A stretch of 64,000 nt of DNA, taken from the NCBI GenBank assembly GCA_024345305.1, contig BRON01000011.1, positions 372,001 through 436,000 on the forward strand. Direction: 5' to 3'. This document shows positions 33,068 through 43,843 of this stretch, one piece after another. Below the pieces are notes generated by a model. The model was not told the origin of the DNA. It made no database searches and saw nothing but the letters and a program-made list of their open reading frames with translations. The position numbers and the translations under genes were made by a program. Position 1 is the stretch's first letter, and each line of letters opens with the position of its first letter. Source of the DNA: Mrakia gelida. Lineage: Eukaryota; Basidiomycota; Tremellomycetes; Cystofilobasidiales; Mrakiaceae.

Positions 33068-36000
33068 ATGGACTACGAGGCTCAATCCTATCTCTCGGTC
33101 GTGTACGGGTCGTCTCAGGTACGTTTCGCTTGCCTTCTTCGAAGGGAGAAGGAGAGAGCAAAGGAGAACGAGCGCCGCTGACCTTGGCCTCCTTCCCTCC
33201 CTCCCTTCGTTCGTTCCAAAGGCCACCCTCGCTACAGTTCTCGTTCTCATCATCGGATACATCGCTTCGGGAACTAGGATCTTCGGCGGAGCTGAGACTT
33301 CCGTGGTCAGTCCTTCTCCGATCTGTACAGAAGAGACGAGAGGAGAGGGCTGACAAGAAGAGTAAACCTTGGTTCGAGATCAGGCCCTTCGTCGAATCGC
33401 TTCCACCCTCCTCCTTCCTGCTCTGGTCATCTCAGTCGTCGGATCAGAGACTTCTTTGGATTCTATCTTGTCGTGTAAGACCTTTTTATCTTCCGTCGTT
33501 GTCACGTTACGTGCTCGTTTCCAGCTCGCTGACTTGAGTTCGCCTTCGCCCGTTCAGATTGGCCCATCCTCGCCTTCACCGCGATCAGCCACGCTCTCTC
33601 CCTCTTCGTGTCCTACCTGTTCTTCTACAGACTGTTCGGACTGCCTGCTTGGATCATTCCTACGCTTTCGTTCAACAAGTAGGTTCACTTCCCAGCTTCA
33701 ACTCTTCGATTTCTCGTCCTTCGTGCGATTCGTTCGTTCTCGTCCGAGCCTCGTCGCAGCCTGCTGACATCTCCTCATCTCTACTTCGTTCTCGTCTTCG
33801 CTTCTGTTCGGCTCTCAGCTTGACCTCCTTCCCCCTCCTCATCCTCGCCGGTCTCGCTCAAACCCCAGGAGTCCTGAACCATCTCTTCCAAGTCGAGATC
33901 GATCTCACTTCGGAGCTCGTCAGACGAGGGTCCAACTACATCTTGCTCAACGCGTTCGTTTCTGAGATCCTGAGGTACGTCTCATCCTCTATTTCGCTCT
34001 GATCTTTGAGTGAATCTCGTTCAAAAGACTCGAGGAGAATGAACTGACGCTCCGTTCGCTCTTCGTTTCGTCTCGCCCGTTCTCCAGAATCTCCCTAACC
34101 CCCCTCCTCCCCAAACCTACCCAACCTCTCTACCTCCCCCTCGCTTCCGACGAAGCAGACGACGAGTCCCCCCACCCATCCACCCCACCCACCACCGACG
34201 TCGAAACCGCCCCAGACGAACGCTCCCCTCTCCTCTCTCCCTCCTCCGAAGGTCTCCCCTCCATCGTCAAGGCTCACCCTGCCTCCTCCTCCTCTTCCCC
34301 AGCCAAGCGGGGAGGGTTCTGGAGCTACTTCAATCCCCTCATCGTCTCTACGGTGGTTGCGTTGCTTCTGGCGTTGATCCCTGGGGTGCAGAGCGCAGTA
34401 TTTGGATCGAATGGAGGAGCGGAGGCGGCGGAGGGAGGGGAGAGGGTTAGAGGGCTGATTGGAGGGACCCTTGGGACGACGGTTGGGTGGTTGGGGGGTG
34501 GGTTTGCGGTGCTGGAGTTGTTGGGAGGGGGTGGGGGGCTGAGGTTCAGGGATGCGTGAGTTTACGAGCTGGTTTCGGGAGGAAGAGGAGGGAGAGAGGG
34601 GGAGAGGAACTGACGCGTCGTTCTTTCTTTTTGTTCTTCGTTGCTTGCTTTTGAAGCTACGGGAAGGACGTCAAGACCCTCGGCGTCGTACTATCTATCA
34701 TCTTCTGGAGGTTCGCTGCTCTGCCTGCTGTGAGTTGCCCCCCTCCCTCTCCCCTCCGGACTTCGTCGCGAACCAAAACTGACGCGTCGTTTTCGTTTCG
34801 TTCTTCCGCCTTCGTAGTTGATCTCCACCCTCCTCTGGGGAGCTCGACACCTCTCTCCTCGATTCTTCTCTGACGATCCCGTCCTCGTTCGTCGTCTCCT
34901 CCTCCTCTTTCCCTTCCCTTCCTCGCTCGTACACGCTGACCTCTCCCTCACTTCGCTTCAACAGGGCTTCATCCTAATTCTCGTCACCCTCACTCCACCC
35001 CTCCTCCCCGCCACCTCCTCCCTCTTCCTCACAACCCACCAAACCGTCTCCCTCCTCCAAACCTACCTCCTCGCACCCTTCCTCCTCGCCTTCCCCCTCG
35101 CAGCTGGAATTGCAGTCGCTGGGAAGGGAGTCTTGTTCGAGAGTAAGATCGATTGGGTGAAGGCTTTGAAGAGTGCTGCTGGAGGTGGAGTGGCTGGGGC
35201 GCTGGCGATGATTATCCAGGTGCTGACGTTGATGCCTTTGAGGACTGTGAGTGGGCTTGCCGTTGGGAGGGAGACCAGGGAGGCGGAGGGAGAAGGAGCG
35301 GGAGGACTGACGCGTCTGGTGTTTTGGTTTTGACGCACAGATCATGAACTACCGTTCGTCTCCCTTCCCTTCTCGCCTTCTTTTCTACCGCTCTCTTCAG
35401 TCCACTGACTCACTCGCTTCGTTCACGTTCGCAGAATACCGATTCGGAGGCTCCCTCAAATCCGCGTTCCTCTTCCTGAAATCCGATGGCGGGTTCCCTC
35501 GATACTACGCTGGTCTCGGTGCCGCTCTCTTCCAAGGTCCTCTTTCGAGATTCGGAGATACTGCTGTAAGCTCGCCACCCTCTCAGAACCCCCTTTTATT
35601 CCTCCTCGTTCGCTCACCCGCCTTTGCTTCGTTTCGTTCCTCGTTCCGTCAGGCCAACGCAGGGATCATCGCTCTTCTCGAGTCGGTCGACCTTCCGGTG
35701 CTTGTCAAGACCATCGGAGCGTCGGCTGCTTCGGCGTGCTTCAGGATGACTTTGACCCCTATCGATGCGCTCAAGGTGAGCCCAAAAACGAAACACTTCG
35801 AGACGCGTCGATGTTCGCTCTCACTGACTTCATTCTCTGCTCATCTTTCTATCCCTTCTTCCCCCACTCCCTCGTCCGCTCGGCTCCCGTGATAAACAGA
35901 CCACTCAACAAACCCAAGGAGGAGTAGCTGGACTTAGGCTTCTTCGAGCTCGGGTTGCTGATCAGGGAGTCGCGTCGCTTTGGTCCGTCCCTCCCTTCCT

Positions 36001-37109
36001 CGTTCCTTTCGTCTTCTCTTCCGCTCCTCTCCATCTTCGAGGATTACTGGCTGACCCTTTTTTTGTCTCCTTGATGGTCTCTTTCGTAGGTACGGAGCCA
36101 TCGCCACCGCCGCTGCCACCTTTGTCGGACACTACCCGTTCGTTGTTTCCCTCTCTCTCCTCGTCCTCCCCCCTTCGTTCTCGAGCCCACGCTGACTATC
36201 CTCCTTCTCTCTTCGCGCATCAAAAGCTGGTTCGCAACCTACAACTGGCTCTCCGAGGTCCTCCCTCCTCCTCACTCTGTCATTCAGAAGCTTGGGGTTC
36301 GTTCTGTCTCGGTCCCTTCGCCCTCGTCCTCCTTCCGCGTTCGTCCCTCTCCTTACTAATCACCCCTCTTCTTGTACACTCCCTCTCTCAGCGACAAGCT
36401 CTAATTGGATTCTCAGCCTCAGTCGTCTCTGGTCTGTTCCTCCTCCCTCCTCCTCCTCTCGTTCCCTCCCTTCGCTCGACGAGCGTTCTGACCTTCCCTC
36501 CCTTCGCCATCCTCACAGACACCTCCTCCAACTCCCTCCGAGTCCTCAAGACCTACAGGCAGGTTCACGAGGGTGATATCTCGTACGGTTCGTCCTATGC
36601 CCCTCCTCTCTCTCTCTCTCTCTCTCGTTCCTCCTCGACTCTTCTCGAACTCGAACTGACCTCGTCTCGTTTCGCTTCGCTTTGTTCACAGTCGCCGCCG
36701 CCAAAGAGATCATCGCTCGAGATGGTGTTCTAGGGCTGTTTGGACGAGGGCTTTCGACTAGGATCTTGTGAGTCTTATGCTTCTTTTTTGGTGGGTGAAA
36801 GAAGGAAGGGAGACGCGACTGACTCAACGTTGTTTTCGTTCGTACCTCTCGCAGGACCAACGGTCTCCAAGGTCTGCTCTTCTCCATCCTGTGGAAGCTT
36901 ATCGCCGACGCGTGAGTCCCCTTCTGTTCCCATCGACCTCCTCGAACTCGCCCATCGAATCTTCATCGTCGAGATCGAGACCGACGAGGGTTCACACCTG
37001 CCTTCCTCTCTCTCTCTCTGCACCACTCCCACCCTCTCATTCTCGTCGAGGACTCCCACTGACCAGTTTTCTGTTGTTCTGATTCCACAGTATCGCTGGC
37101 AAGCAGTAA
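33068..37109 (+). CDS. Auxin-efflux-carrier-like domain joined to mitochondrial carrier
   Basis: One continuous reading frame over many short exons joins two transporter types. The first part starts at ATG 33068 (MDYEAQSYLSVVYGSSQ) and has about ten hydrophobic helices in an auxin efflux carrier (AEC) pattern. These include ALRRIASTLLLPALVISVVG, WPILAFTAISHALSLFV, a charged cytoplasmic loop (ERSPLLSPSSEG), TLGVVLSIIFWRFAALPA and DDPVLGFILILVTLTPPLL. After LLAPFLLAFPLAAGIAVAG the same exon (from 34965) runs into an SLC25 carrier: ALKSAAGGGVAGALAMIIQ, PLRTIMNYQYRFGG, LTPIDALKTTQQTQGG (PxDxxK), FVGHYPWFATYNWL, and a degenerate third repeat ending LFSILWKLIADAIAGKQ. I followed the phase exon by exon from 34088 into the carrier exon. 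No ATG exists where a separate carrier would start. An annotation error splitting or fusing two genes remains possible. Confidence 0.6.
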
Positions 37110-37279
37110 TAACAAAGTCGACACGTCGTCTCGCTCGCTCTCGACGTCGCGTTCGTGCGACTCATCTCATCTCCTCACCTCCCCTCGTCTCGATCTCCTC
37201 CATTTCGCTAGATCCATCTCATCACTATATATCTAAAAGCGTTTCCCAAGAAACCGTCTACGTCGAGGTGAACGAAAAA

Positions 37280-38314
37280 CTAAGGAGAAAGTCGGTCGAT
37301 CTTCCATTCGGCACCATCAGCAGCGGGCGTCTTGTTCCTCAGGTATCTGAACCGATCGTGAAGTCTTGAGGGCTGTCCAGACCAGAACTCCACCTCGCTG
37401 CATACACCAAACCAAAGAACGAACATGTGTCAGCGAAACGAGAGAGAAAAGCTCGACGAAACGAAGCGACGAGCTCCACTCACTCAGGCACGACCCTCCA
37501 CCCTCCCCAATTCTCAGGACAATCCACCCTCCCCTCGGGATCCGTCCCAAACCTCTCCTCAATCTCCTTCACCCTCCTCTCCAACGTCTCCTCTCCAATC
37601 TCCTTACTCTGCTCGCTCGCCCACGCTCCAAGCCTGCTTCCTCGAGGACGAGACTGGAAGTAAGCGTCCGATTCGGCTCGCGAGAGTTTCTCTGCTCGTC
37701 CTACGACTCGGACTTGACGGGAGGTTTCTCGCCAGTAGAAGGCGAGGGAGGCGTTGGGGTTGGAGGCGAGTTCGAGGGATTTGCGGGAGGAGTAGTTGGT
37801 GAAGAAGAGGAAACCGGTGGGGTCGACCTCTGTGAGGAGAGGAAGGGAGGGGAAGGGAGGTCAGCTTCGACGGAGAGTTTGGGAAGGACGAGAAGGGAAG
37901 GGGGAGAGATCGAGAGAAAGTTTTCGAGGTCAAAGACGTTCTGAGTCCTCCTGAGCCTCTCTACTACGTCGAGTGACCTCTCCCAGCAAGCCGATCTCCC
38001 ATCTTCTCCTTCAAAGCTCAACCAAAGAACCGCCGAAGGAAGGGAAGCTCACCTTTCAACAGCACCACCCTCGAGCTCGGGACTCCCTCCTTCGTAGCAG
38101 TTCCAAGAGTCATAGCCTCAGGTTCCTGGACCTTAGGAGTACCCTCCTCCTCCCCAGCAGCGACGGGATCCAGAGCTCCAGCGAGCCACTTGCTGAACTG
38201 GACGAGAGGAGATGCGTCGAGCGAGGTTGAGAGCAGGCGAGGGGTTTTGTATTGGTTATGGGAGAGGATCTTCAGAGCTGCTGAGGCTCCGGTGTTGGTG
38301 ATGGAGGAGGACAT
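37280..38314 (-). CDS. PDX3: Pyridoxamine/pyridoxine 5'-phosphate oxidase
   Basis: FMN enzyme of the vitamin B6 salvage pathway that oxidises pyridoxine- or pyridoxamine-5'-phosphate to pyridoxal phosphate. The start at 38314 gives [20 protein letters not shown]. Exon 1 holds [28 protein letters not shown] and VVLLK. Exon 2 holds the FMN/substrate block [29 protein letters not shown] and [13 protein letters not shown]. Later comes the C-terminal signature WGGWRVVPE ... [16 protein letters not shown], the family pattern ending in a conserved R-x-H-D-R-x-x-Y. It ends WKIDRLSP, stop 37280. Length (about 245 residues) fits the fungal enzyme. Confidence 0.92.
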
Positions 38315-38754
38315 GGGATCGAGAGTCGATATGGGGTCGTGGTTGGAGGAGAAGGAAGTGAAGGGAGCGAGAGGGAGGGCTGAACTTTCGATTTCGGCGA
38401 AGGGCGAAGGACGCAGAAGGACTGGGTGTTTTTCTCGTCATGACTCGACAGAAGTCTGTTTTGTCGATGAGGCGATCTCTGAGATCTCGGGCTTACCGGA
38501 GGAAGCTTCGTGGCGCTTGATGAAGGGAGGGAAAATTGAGAAAGCGTTGTTTGGCGAGACGGGTCGATTCGACGCGTCGCGAGTTTGTTTTCCCGTCTCA
38601 ATGTTGCCTGTGTACCCTCTTGCGAACTCTCGCCGTGGCTCGAAACGACGCGGATGAGGCATCGTAACCTGTGCGTGCCACGAACGATCATCAAGTCCCA
38701 AGACTCGTAAAACCTGCCTGCTCGTCACCGCCGTCCGGCGCGTCCTCGTTTCCT
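38315..38754. other. Intergenic, PDX3 promoter and 3' flank of MYND gene
   Basis: No gene supported. A GACGCGTC lies at 38571. Confidence 0.4.
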
Positions 38755-40048
38755 TCACCACTCCGTCTTGCAGCAGACCCTCTTGTGCTTCCTCCAGTTG
38801 AGGTTTTGGTGCTCTGAGATCATAACAGTAGCCAGCAGTCAGCTTTCCGAAGTCGAAGAAAAGATGGGGGGGAGCCAAACCTTTCGAGCAGTAGCGAACC
38901 GTCATGCACTGAAAAGCGAAGGAAAAGGGCTCGAGTCAGTACGAGTACCGAAGAAGCGAAGTATTGGGGGTGGATAGTGACTCGTGAGCATGCCATCATC
39001 TGGTCTCCTTCGACGATATGAGCACACTGAGGCTTGGAGTCGACCTCCGCGTCCCAATGCGCTTCACACCTCCACCACGATCCAGGCGCCTCCTCCTCGG
39101 CTTTGGCCTTACACCTTCGGAATTGCGCGCCAGGATTGAGTAGAGTCAACCTCAGCATCATGCAGAGATCGTTGTGATCCTGAAGAGGAATGGCATCCTC
39201 GTAGGGGGGTTGAAGAGCGAGGAGGTCGGCGAGGAGTTTGGCGAGCCCGTCGCGAGTCGAGAGAGAGAGAGCAGGGTAGGCGGTGAGGGAGGGTATCTGG
39301 CGTGGAAGGCAGAACTCGAAGATCTCCCAGAGATCAAAAAGAGTCAAGAGGATGGTGGCCTTGTGAAGGACGGGCGAGGGCTGAGAGAAGGGGGAAGAAG
39401 GCGTGGATCAGCTCCGCTCTAGGACCCTTTGCCCTTCCCTCCTCCCTTTGCACTGGAACCCACAAACAAGACTCGACTCACAGTCAAGGATCCCAAGAAG
39501 GCAAGACCATCCATCACCAGGATGTAAAGCCTTTGACCTTCCGCTGGGTACCCTCGCAGGAAACGCTGGAGGAATCCAGTCTCGTTCGCAGGGGAGATGA
39601 TGTTGAGAAGAGCTGTCTGCAGCTCCCACCAAAGGCCAGCCATTCCGTCGTGCGCGATCGGGGTGGCTAGAATCATTCGGATGAGACTGGGAAGGAGTTT
39701 GGCGTTGATCTCGGCCTAAATGAGAGAGAGAGTGAGAGAGACATCAGCGAGCGTCCATCGGAAGGGTTCTCCGCTGTTGACGGGCGAAAAAGGCGTAGAT
39801 AGCGATCCGCACAGCAAATGCGACTCTCTCGTCGTGGTCGGCCGTTCCGATAGCACGATACTGTGTCATTCATGGGGTCGGGAGGGTCAGTGCGGGAAAG
39901 AGAGAGGGTGGAGGCGAGGAGGGTCCGAGCTCACCATCGTCTGGAGTCGCTGGACGTCTTTGAGCGTGGGTTTTTTAGGCGAAGGAGGTTCGGAGCCGAT
40001 AAAGAGTCCCAGGAGCCGAGCGAGTTCGACATCAGAGGGAAGCGGCAT
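38755..40048 (-). CDS. MYND-type zinc-finger protein
   Basis: Start at 40048 (MPLPSDVELARLLGLFIGSE). Helical repeats occupy most of the protein: DERVAFAVRIAIYAFFARQ, AEINAKLLPSLIRMILATP, MAGLWWELQTALLNI, LTLFDLWEIFEFCLP and TRDGLAKLLADLLALQPPYE. They look like an ARM/HEAT-like superhelix. A C-terminal MYND finger is split over three exons: QCAHIVEGDQMMACSR, then CMTVRYCSK, then EHQNLNWRKHKRVCCKTEW and the stop at 38755. The MYND finger normally binds proline-rich peptides. Its C-x2-C, C-x-x-C-x4-YC and final H-x3-C ligands are visible. The function of the helical part is unknown. It is divergent from family gene G, 191 bases between starts. Confidence 0.8.
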
Positions 40049-40103
40049 GGTGGAAGGAGAGATATGCGCAGAAAAGCAGGGCAGGAGGGAGAGTGGGAGG
40101 CAG

Positions 40104-40239
40104 GAGGTCGACGTTGAGCTCAACTTCGAAACTTCTTCTCTTCTTCCCTCTCACCGCTTCGACCTTCCAGAACACGTGTTTTTCGTCCTCGGACCCCCAC
40201 CTCTTCAACCTCGAGGATCACATCAGTCACCTATCCACC
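40104..40239 (+). promoter_or_regulatory. Promoter block of G, duplicated before D
   Basis: Matches the block at 19886-20020 nearly end to end. CACGTG lies at 40173-40178 inside AACACGTGTT. The block begins about 55 bases upstream of the MYND gene start, so the site may also serve that gene. Confidence 0.6.
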
Positions 40240-41471
40240 ATGTCGAATCAGTCTTCGTTGGAGGAGGGGAAGCAGCAGACGGACGAAGAGGTGAGCCTCG
40301 ATCTTCCTTCCCTCCTCCCTTCCCTCTCCCTCTCCTCTCCCTTTCCTTATCGCCTATGAACTCTTCTCTGCGCTGAGAACTGAAGCTGAGTCGCTTCTCT
40401 TCTGCTCTCTGCTTTACGTCTGTTCGCAAAGGTCGACCTCGTGTTCCAGAACTCCCAAACCACTCACTTCGACCTCCCTCCTCCTTCCCCACTCGATCCC
40501 TCCTCCTCGTCTTCTTCGCCCGTCCCGCCTCCCCACCGCCTGGCCACCGTTTCGGAAGACCTCACCCTTTCTCAACTCGCTTCAATCGTCCAACGTCTCT
40601 CCTCTAACGTCGGTCTACTATCGTCGGAGAGCGAAAGGCTCAAAGCTCAGGTCGACGTTCACTCCTCGACAATCGCTCGACTTTCAGCCGAGAACGAGGT
40701 GCTCAGGACGCGAGTCGGGAACCAGGATCGGAACATCGGCGAGCTGTCAAAAGTCTCGGAAGGCTACTGGTTCTGGGAAGCAGGGCTGGCTGGACAGAAA
40801 GACGGGCGTTGGCTTTGGTCGCAGGTTCGTGGATATCCCCATCTTTCTCCTCTGGTTCGAGCTGAATTGTCTTCCCTGACCATACACTACAGGAGAAGTA
40901 CAAGCCGAACGTTCCTCACGTCACCTCAGGAACTCTCACTTCCCTCCTCTCCCTTCCGGTCGAGGTCACCAACATCATCTTCTCCCTCCTCCGTCGATCC
41001 CATCTCGCCGCCCTCTGCTCTACTTCCTTCGAGCTCCTCGAACGAGCATCGCCCTTCATCTATGGCAAGAGGATCGACATCGGATACGGATCAAAGAGGT
41101 TGAAGCTCTTTGTTTCCGCGAGGGTGAGTCGATGCTCAATGTCGACGCGACTTTCTTGCTCCGCTCTTCCTCTCCTCTCTGATCGAAGTCTCTCTTCCTT
41201 TTGACAGGTACACGAGGCCCATCTTTCCTCCAGCCGAATCGCACCTCTTCTTCTTCCCTCGGAGATCCTCCTCGATGACTCCAGATACTTCTACAAGAAG
41301 GAAGATCCCGCCGTCTCCTCGCTCCTTCGAGGACTCGTCCCTCGAGCTCAACTCCCTCTCGACAAGCTCATCCTCTTCCTCGACCCGAACTCTCCCTCCG
41401 AAACTCTCAAATCATGGTCCTCCCAACTGCACGCACTTCGAACTTCACTCACGAGAGACGTAGTGAAGTGA
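40240..41471 (+). CDS. Coiled-coil F-box-like protein G, truncated by an insertion
   Basis: Closest sister of D. Exons are 40240-40290, 40432-40824, 40893-41123 (231 bases) and 41208-41471, 312 residues. The first exon is MSNQSSLEEGKQQTDEE. Exon 2 has VDLVFQNSQTTHFDLPPPSP, a coiled coil (LASIVQRLSSNVGLLSSESE) and the Trp linker (EGYWFWEAG, GRWLWSQ). The F-box-like exon reads SLLSLPVEVTNIIFSLLRRS and LCSTSFELLERASPFIY. Exon 4 (IAPLLLPSEILLDD) stops at TGA 41469, exactly where a nested inverted repeat begins. The expected C-terminal domain resumes beyond the repeat at 41594-41824 in another frame. The protein probably ends early but keeps the coil and F-box. Confidence 0.7.
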
Positions 41472-41557
41472 AGTTGAAAGGGCTCTGTAATGCTTTGTAG
41501 TGCTTTGCACTACAAGTCAACTACAAAAGCATTTCATTACAACTGCACTTCAACTTC
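41470..41557. repeat. Nested inverted repeat (hairpin insertion) in G
   Basis: Symmetrical arms flank a short centre. GAAGTTGAA (41470-41478) pairs with TTCAACTTC (41549-41557). GTAATG (41487-41492) pairs with CATTAC (41535-41540), with 8-base gaps on both sides. An inner perfect 7-base stem, GTAGTGC and GCACTAC, lies at 41497-41513. It is AT-richer than its surroundings. Probably a small non-autonomous transposon or a remnant of one. Confidence 0.6.
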
Positions 41558-41593
41558 GTGAAGCTTGAAATGCCTGGAGCCGAGCCTGCAGGC

Positions 41594-41824
41594 AGCGAGG
41601 TTCGAACGAGACTCGTCTCGAGATTTTGGGACGGGAGAGAGGTTGTGCAGGAGAGCGTTGGGGTTCAGGGCCTCGTCGTTTCATTGGATCGAACGGTTCC
41701 CTCCGACGAGGCGTTGAAACAGATCGTGTTCGTAGGAGATCTGACGGGGAAGACGATCGAGGGAAACGAGGACGAAGGGAACGCGTCGACGTTCAGGAGA
41801 AGGCTTGCCTGGTGGAGGGCGTAG
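41594..41824 (+). pseudogene. Stranded C-terminal domain of G
   Basis: Open frame SEVRTRLVSRFWDGREVVQE ... SLDRTVPSDEALKQIV then FVGDLTGKTIEG, ending RRLAWWRA and TAG. It aligns with the stranded tail of D and lies just after the hairpin, so it is the lost end of G. Confidence 0.6.
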
Positions 41825-42210
41825 CAGGTCTCGAGGACGTCGCGTGTTAGCTTGATATCTATATCTACGGGCGTCATATCTTGAGAGATGCAAGAGGAGC
41901 TCGATGCCCACGCTGATGCCGACGCAAGAGAAGAGCGGAGGGACAACGACGACGACTCGTCCGAAGTCTTTCGATCTTTCGTTTTCTTTGTTAGCTTTAA
42001 CTTCGAGCTTCTTCCACGTCTGATGAAACGAGATGAGAGATTATGCGCGCATCTTTAAGCTACTACGGAGCGAGAAGGGAAGTTCGTGAAGCAAAGGAGA
42101 CGAGAACAACAGAGAAGCGAAAAAAAGGACGCGACGACGAACGATGACACCATGACCGATACTCCTACAGAGCTAGACGAGACGTCCTACTACCCAAGCA
42201 CCCTACGCCT
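41825..42210. other. Intergenic between convergent G and F
   Basis: No gene supported. Confidence 0.4.
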
Positions 42211-43509
42211 TCAACCTAATCTCGAGAACTTGATTAGCCCGTCGAGCGCTTCGAGCCCAACAACAACCTCCCGCGAAATCGACGTGTCCAAACGGGTTGT
42301 TCGAAGGATCATCTCCCACTTCTCACGCTTTCCATTTCGGTGCGACTTGGAGAGAAGTCGACCAAAGGAGAACTTCCCGTCGCGGACGAGGACGCTTCCT
42401 GGTCCAGACATGGTAACGCCGCGAAGATGAGGCCAGCGGGAGAGCTGATTGATGAGAATGGACGATGCGGTACTGCTCAAGGATGAGGAAAAGGATGGGT
42501 AGGTGGAAGATGCTGCTGCGGTAGTGAAGGCGAAAGAGGAGGGAGAGGAGCGGATGTGGAGGAACTCGGGATCCAAGTAGGGGAGGAGTCGATACCAGTA
42601 CAAGAGGTCCTGGCGGAACTGCGAGTCCGAGATGATGTGGAGATGGACGACGAAGATCCTTTCTCCTCCGTAGCTGTATCGGGTGTAGGAGTGCGTGCGA
42701 TCCAGTGGGGAGGGAAGGAAGAGGTGCATAGGACGGAGGAGGGGTGTGAGGCGGGCTGATTGGAATCGAGGCTCCTGGAGCGGGTAGACAGACCAACCCT
42801 GCAGACAGAAGCGACGTCTCCGGTCAAAAAAGGATCCTTTGGAGGTCTGAACGAGACTGAAACGAGAGACGAGGGACTCACTCTGCTCTCCACGAACACC
42901 ATCGCCTTCTCGACATCTTGAATCACGACCTTCTCGTAAACGCTGCTCGAAACCAACTCCAACACTCGATAAGAGACTCGACAGAGCGTCGCCGTGTCCG
43001 AGAGTGGGAGGAGTGAGGTGATTTTGTTTATGATCTCGATGGGAAGGTGCTCCAGGGTCGCGAAAGGTGGGATTCCGACTCCTAGTGCAGCGTCGGTGAG
43101 GGAGTAGAAGGTCTGAGGGCGGAAAGATGAGCGGAAGCAAGCTCAAGTCAGCGTTCGAGGATCGATATAACGGCTGAAGCACACCGAGAGCGAGGGAGAA
43201 AGGAATGGAAAGAAGGAGGAAACGAACCGAGTGCCACCTCCAACAACCCTTCACAACTCCTCCGACGACGACTCCGACGGGATCGTAGACGAACCTTCCT
43301 CGAGGATGAGCTTCTGTCTCGTGGAATCTGACGAAGGACTTGAGAGACTCGACCTCTGAAGAGAGGGACTCGTTCGTCGACTGAAGGAGGGAGATGGAGC
43401 TCGCTTGATCTTCGTTCTCCTTCGAGAGACGAGCAACGACGGAGGGGAGAAGCGAGAGAGCTTGGACCTGCTCTTGGAGCTGAGCGAGTTGAGTAGCGAT
43501 GGTGTCCAT
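42211..43509 (-). CDS. Coiled-coil F-box-like protein F
   Basis: Intact family member of 366 residues. Exons are 43509-43228 (282 bases), 43112-42882 (231 bases) and 42798-42211. Exon 1 is a coiled coil (MDTIATQLAQLQEQVQALSL, LSKENEDQASSISLLQS), then RFHETEAHPRGRFVYDPVGV and KGCWRWHS. Exon 2 begins TFYSLTDAALGVGI and has the F-box-like helices EHLPIEIINKITSLLPLS and LCRVSYRVLELVSSSVYEK. Exon 3 is the C-terminal domain (LLYWYRLLPYLDPEFLHI, SRWPHLRGVTMSGPGSVLV). Exons 1 and 2 have nearly the same sizes as in H, its closest relative. An upstream in-frame ATG at 43680 would add 57 residues; I prefer 43509 because H starts at the same point. Confidence 0.8.
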   Translation of the reverse strand: MDTIATQLAQLQEQVQALSLLPSVVARLSKENEDQASSISLLQSTNESLSSEVESLKSFVRFHETEAHPRGRFVYDPVGVVVGGVVKGCWRWHSVRFLLLSIPFSLALGVLQPLYRSSNADLSLLPLIFPPSDLLLPHRRCTRSRNPTFRDPGAPSHRDHKQNHLTPPTLGHGDALSSLLSSVGVGFEQRLREGRDSRCREGDGVRGEQSESLVSRFSLVQTSKGSFFDRRRRFCLQGWSVYPLQEPRFQSARLTPLLRPMHLFLPSPLDRTHSYTRYSYGGERIFVVHLHIISDSQFRQDLLYWYRLLPYLDPEFLHIRSSPSSFAFTTAAASSTYPSFSSSLSSTASSILINQLSRWPHLRGVTMSGPGSVLVRDGKFSFGRLLSKSHRNGKREKWEMILRTTRLDTSISREVVVGLEALDGLIKFSRLG

Positions 43510-43843
43510 AGCGGGATCGAAAAGGGAGGAAGGGAAGGAGGAAGAGGAAGATGTGGTTCGAGTCGAAGGAGGAGTCGAGTCAGCTCGGGTTTCGTTTTCG
43601 AGAGAAGGCGGAGTTACGTACCTCTGCTGCCTTGACGACGAGATAAAATTTAGGTCCCTTATCTCAACGCCTGTCTTCAAGACCGAAGATTAGAGATAAG
43701 TAGCTCCTCGCTCGCTTCTCTCACCCTCCTCTCCTCCATCCGTTCCCTCTCGACCTCTCACGACGCGTGGGCCTTTGTTCCTTCCCTCTTTCTCGACTCC
43801 AAGCGTAAAATACAACATCGATTCGAATGCAGCGTCCGCCGAT
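43510..43843. other. Intergenic between F start and CSL4 end
   Basis: Upstream region of F. No other gene supported. Confidence 0.4.

Noticed and set aside
41449..41594. The hairpin region of G as a normal intron
   Set aside because: A GTAG donor and a CTGCAG acceptor can be found, but no choice restores the frame to the downstream tail, and the symmetrical arms are better explained by an insertion.
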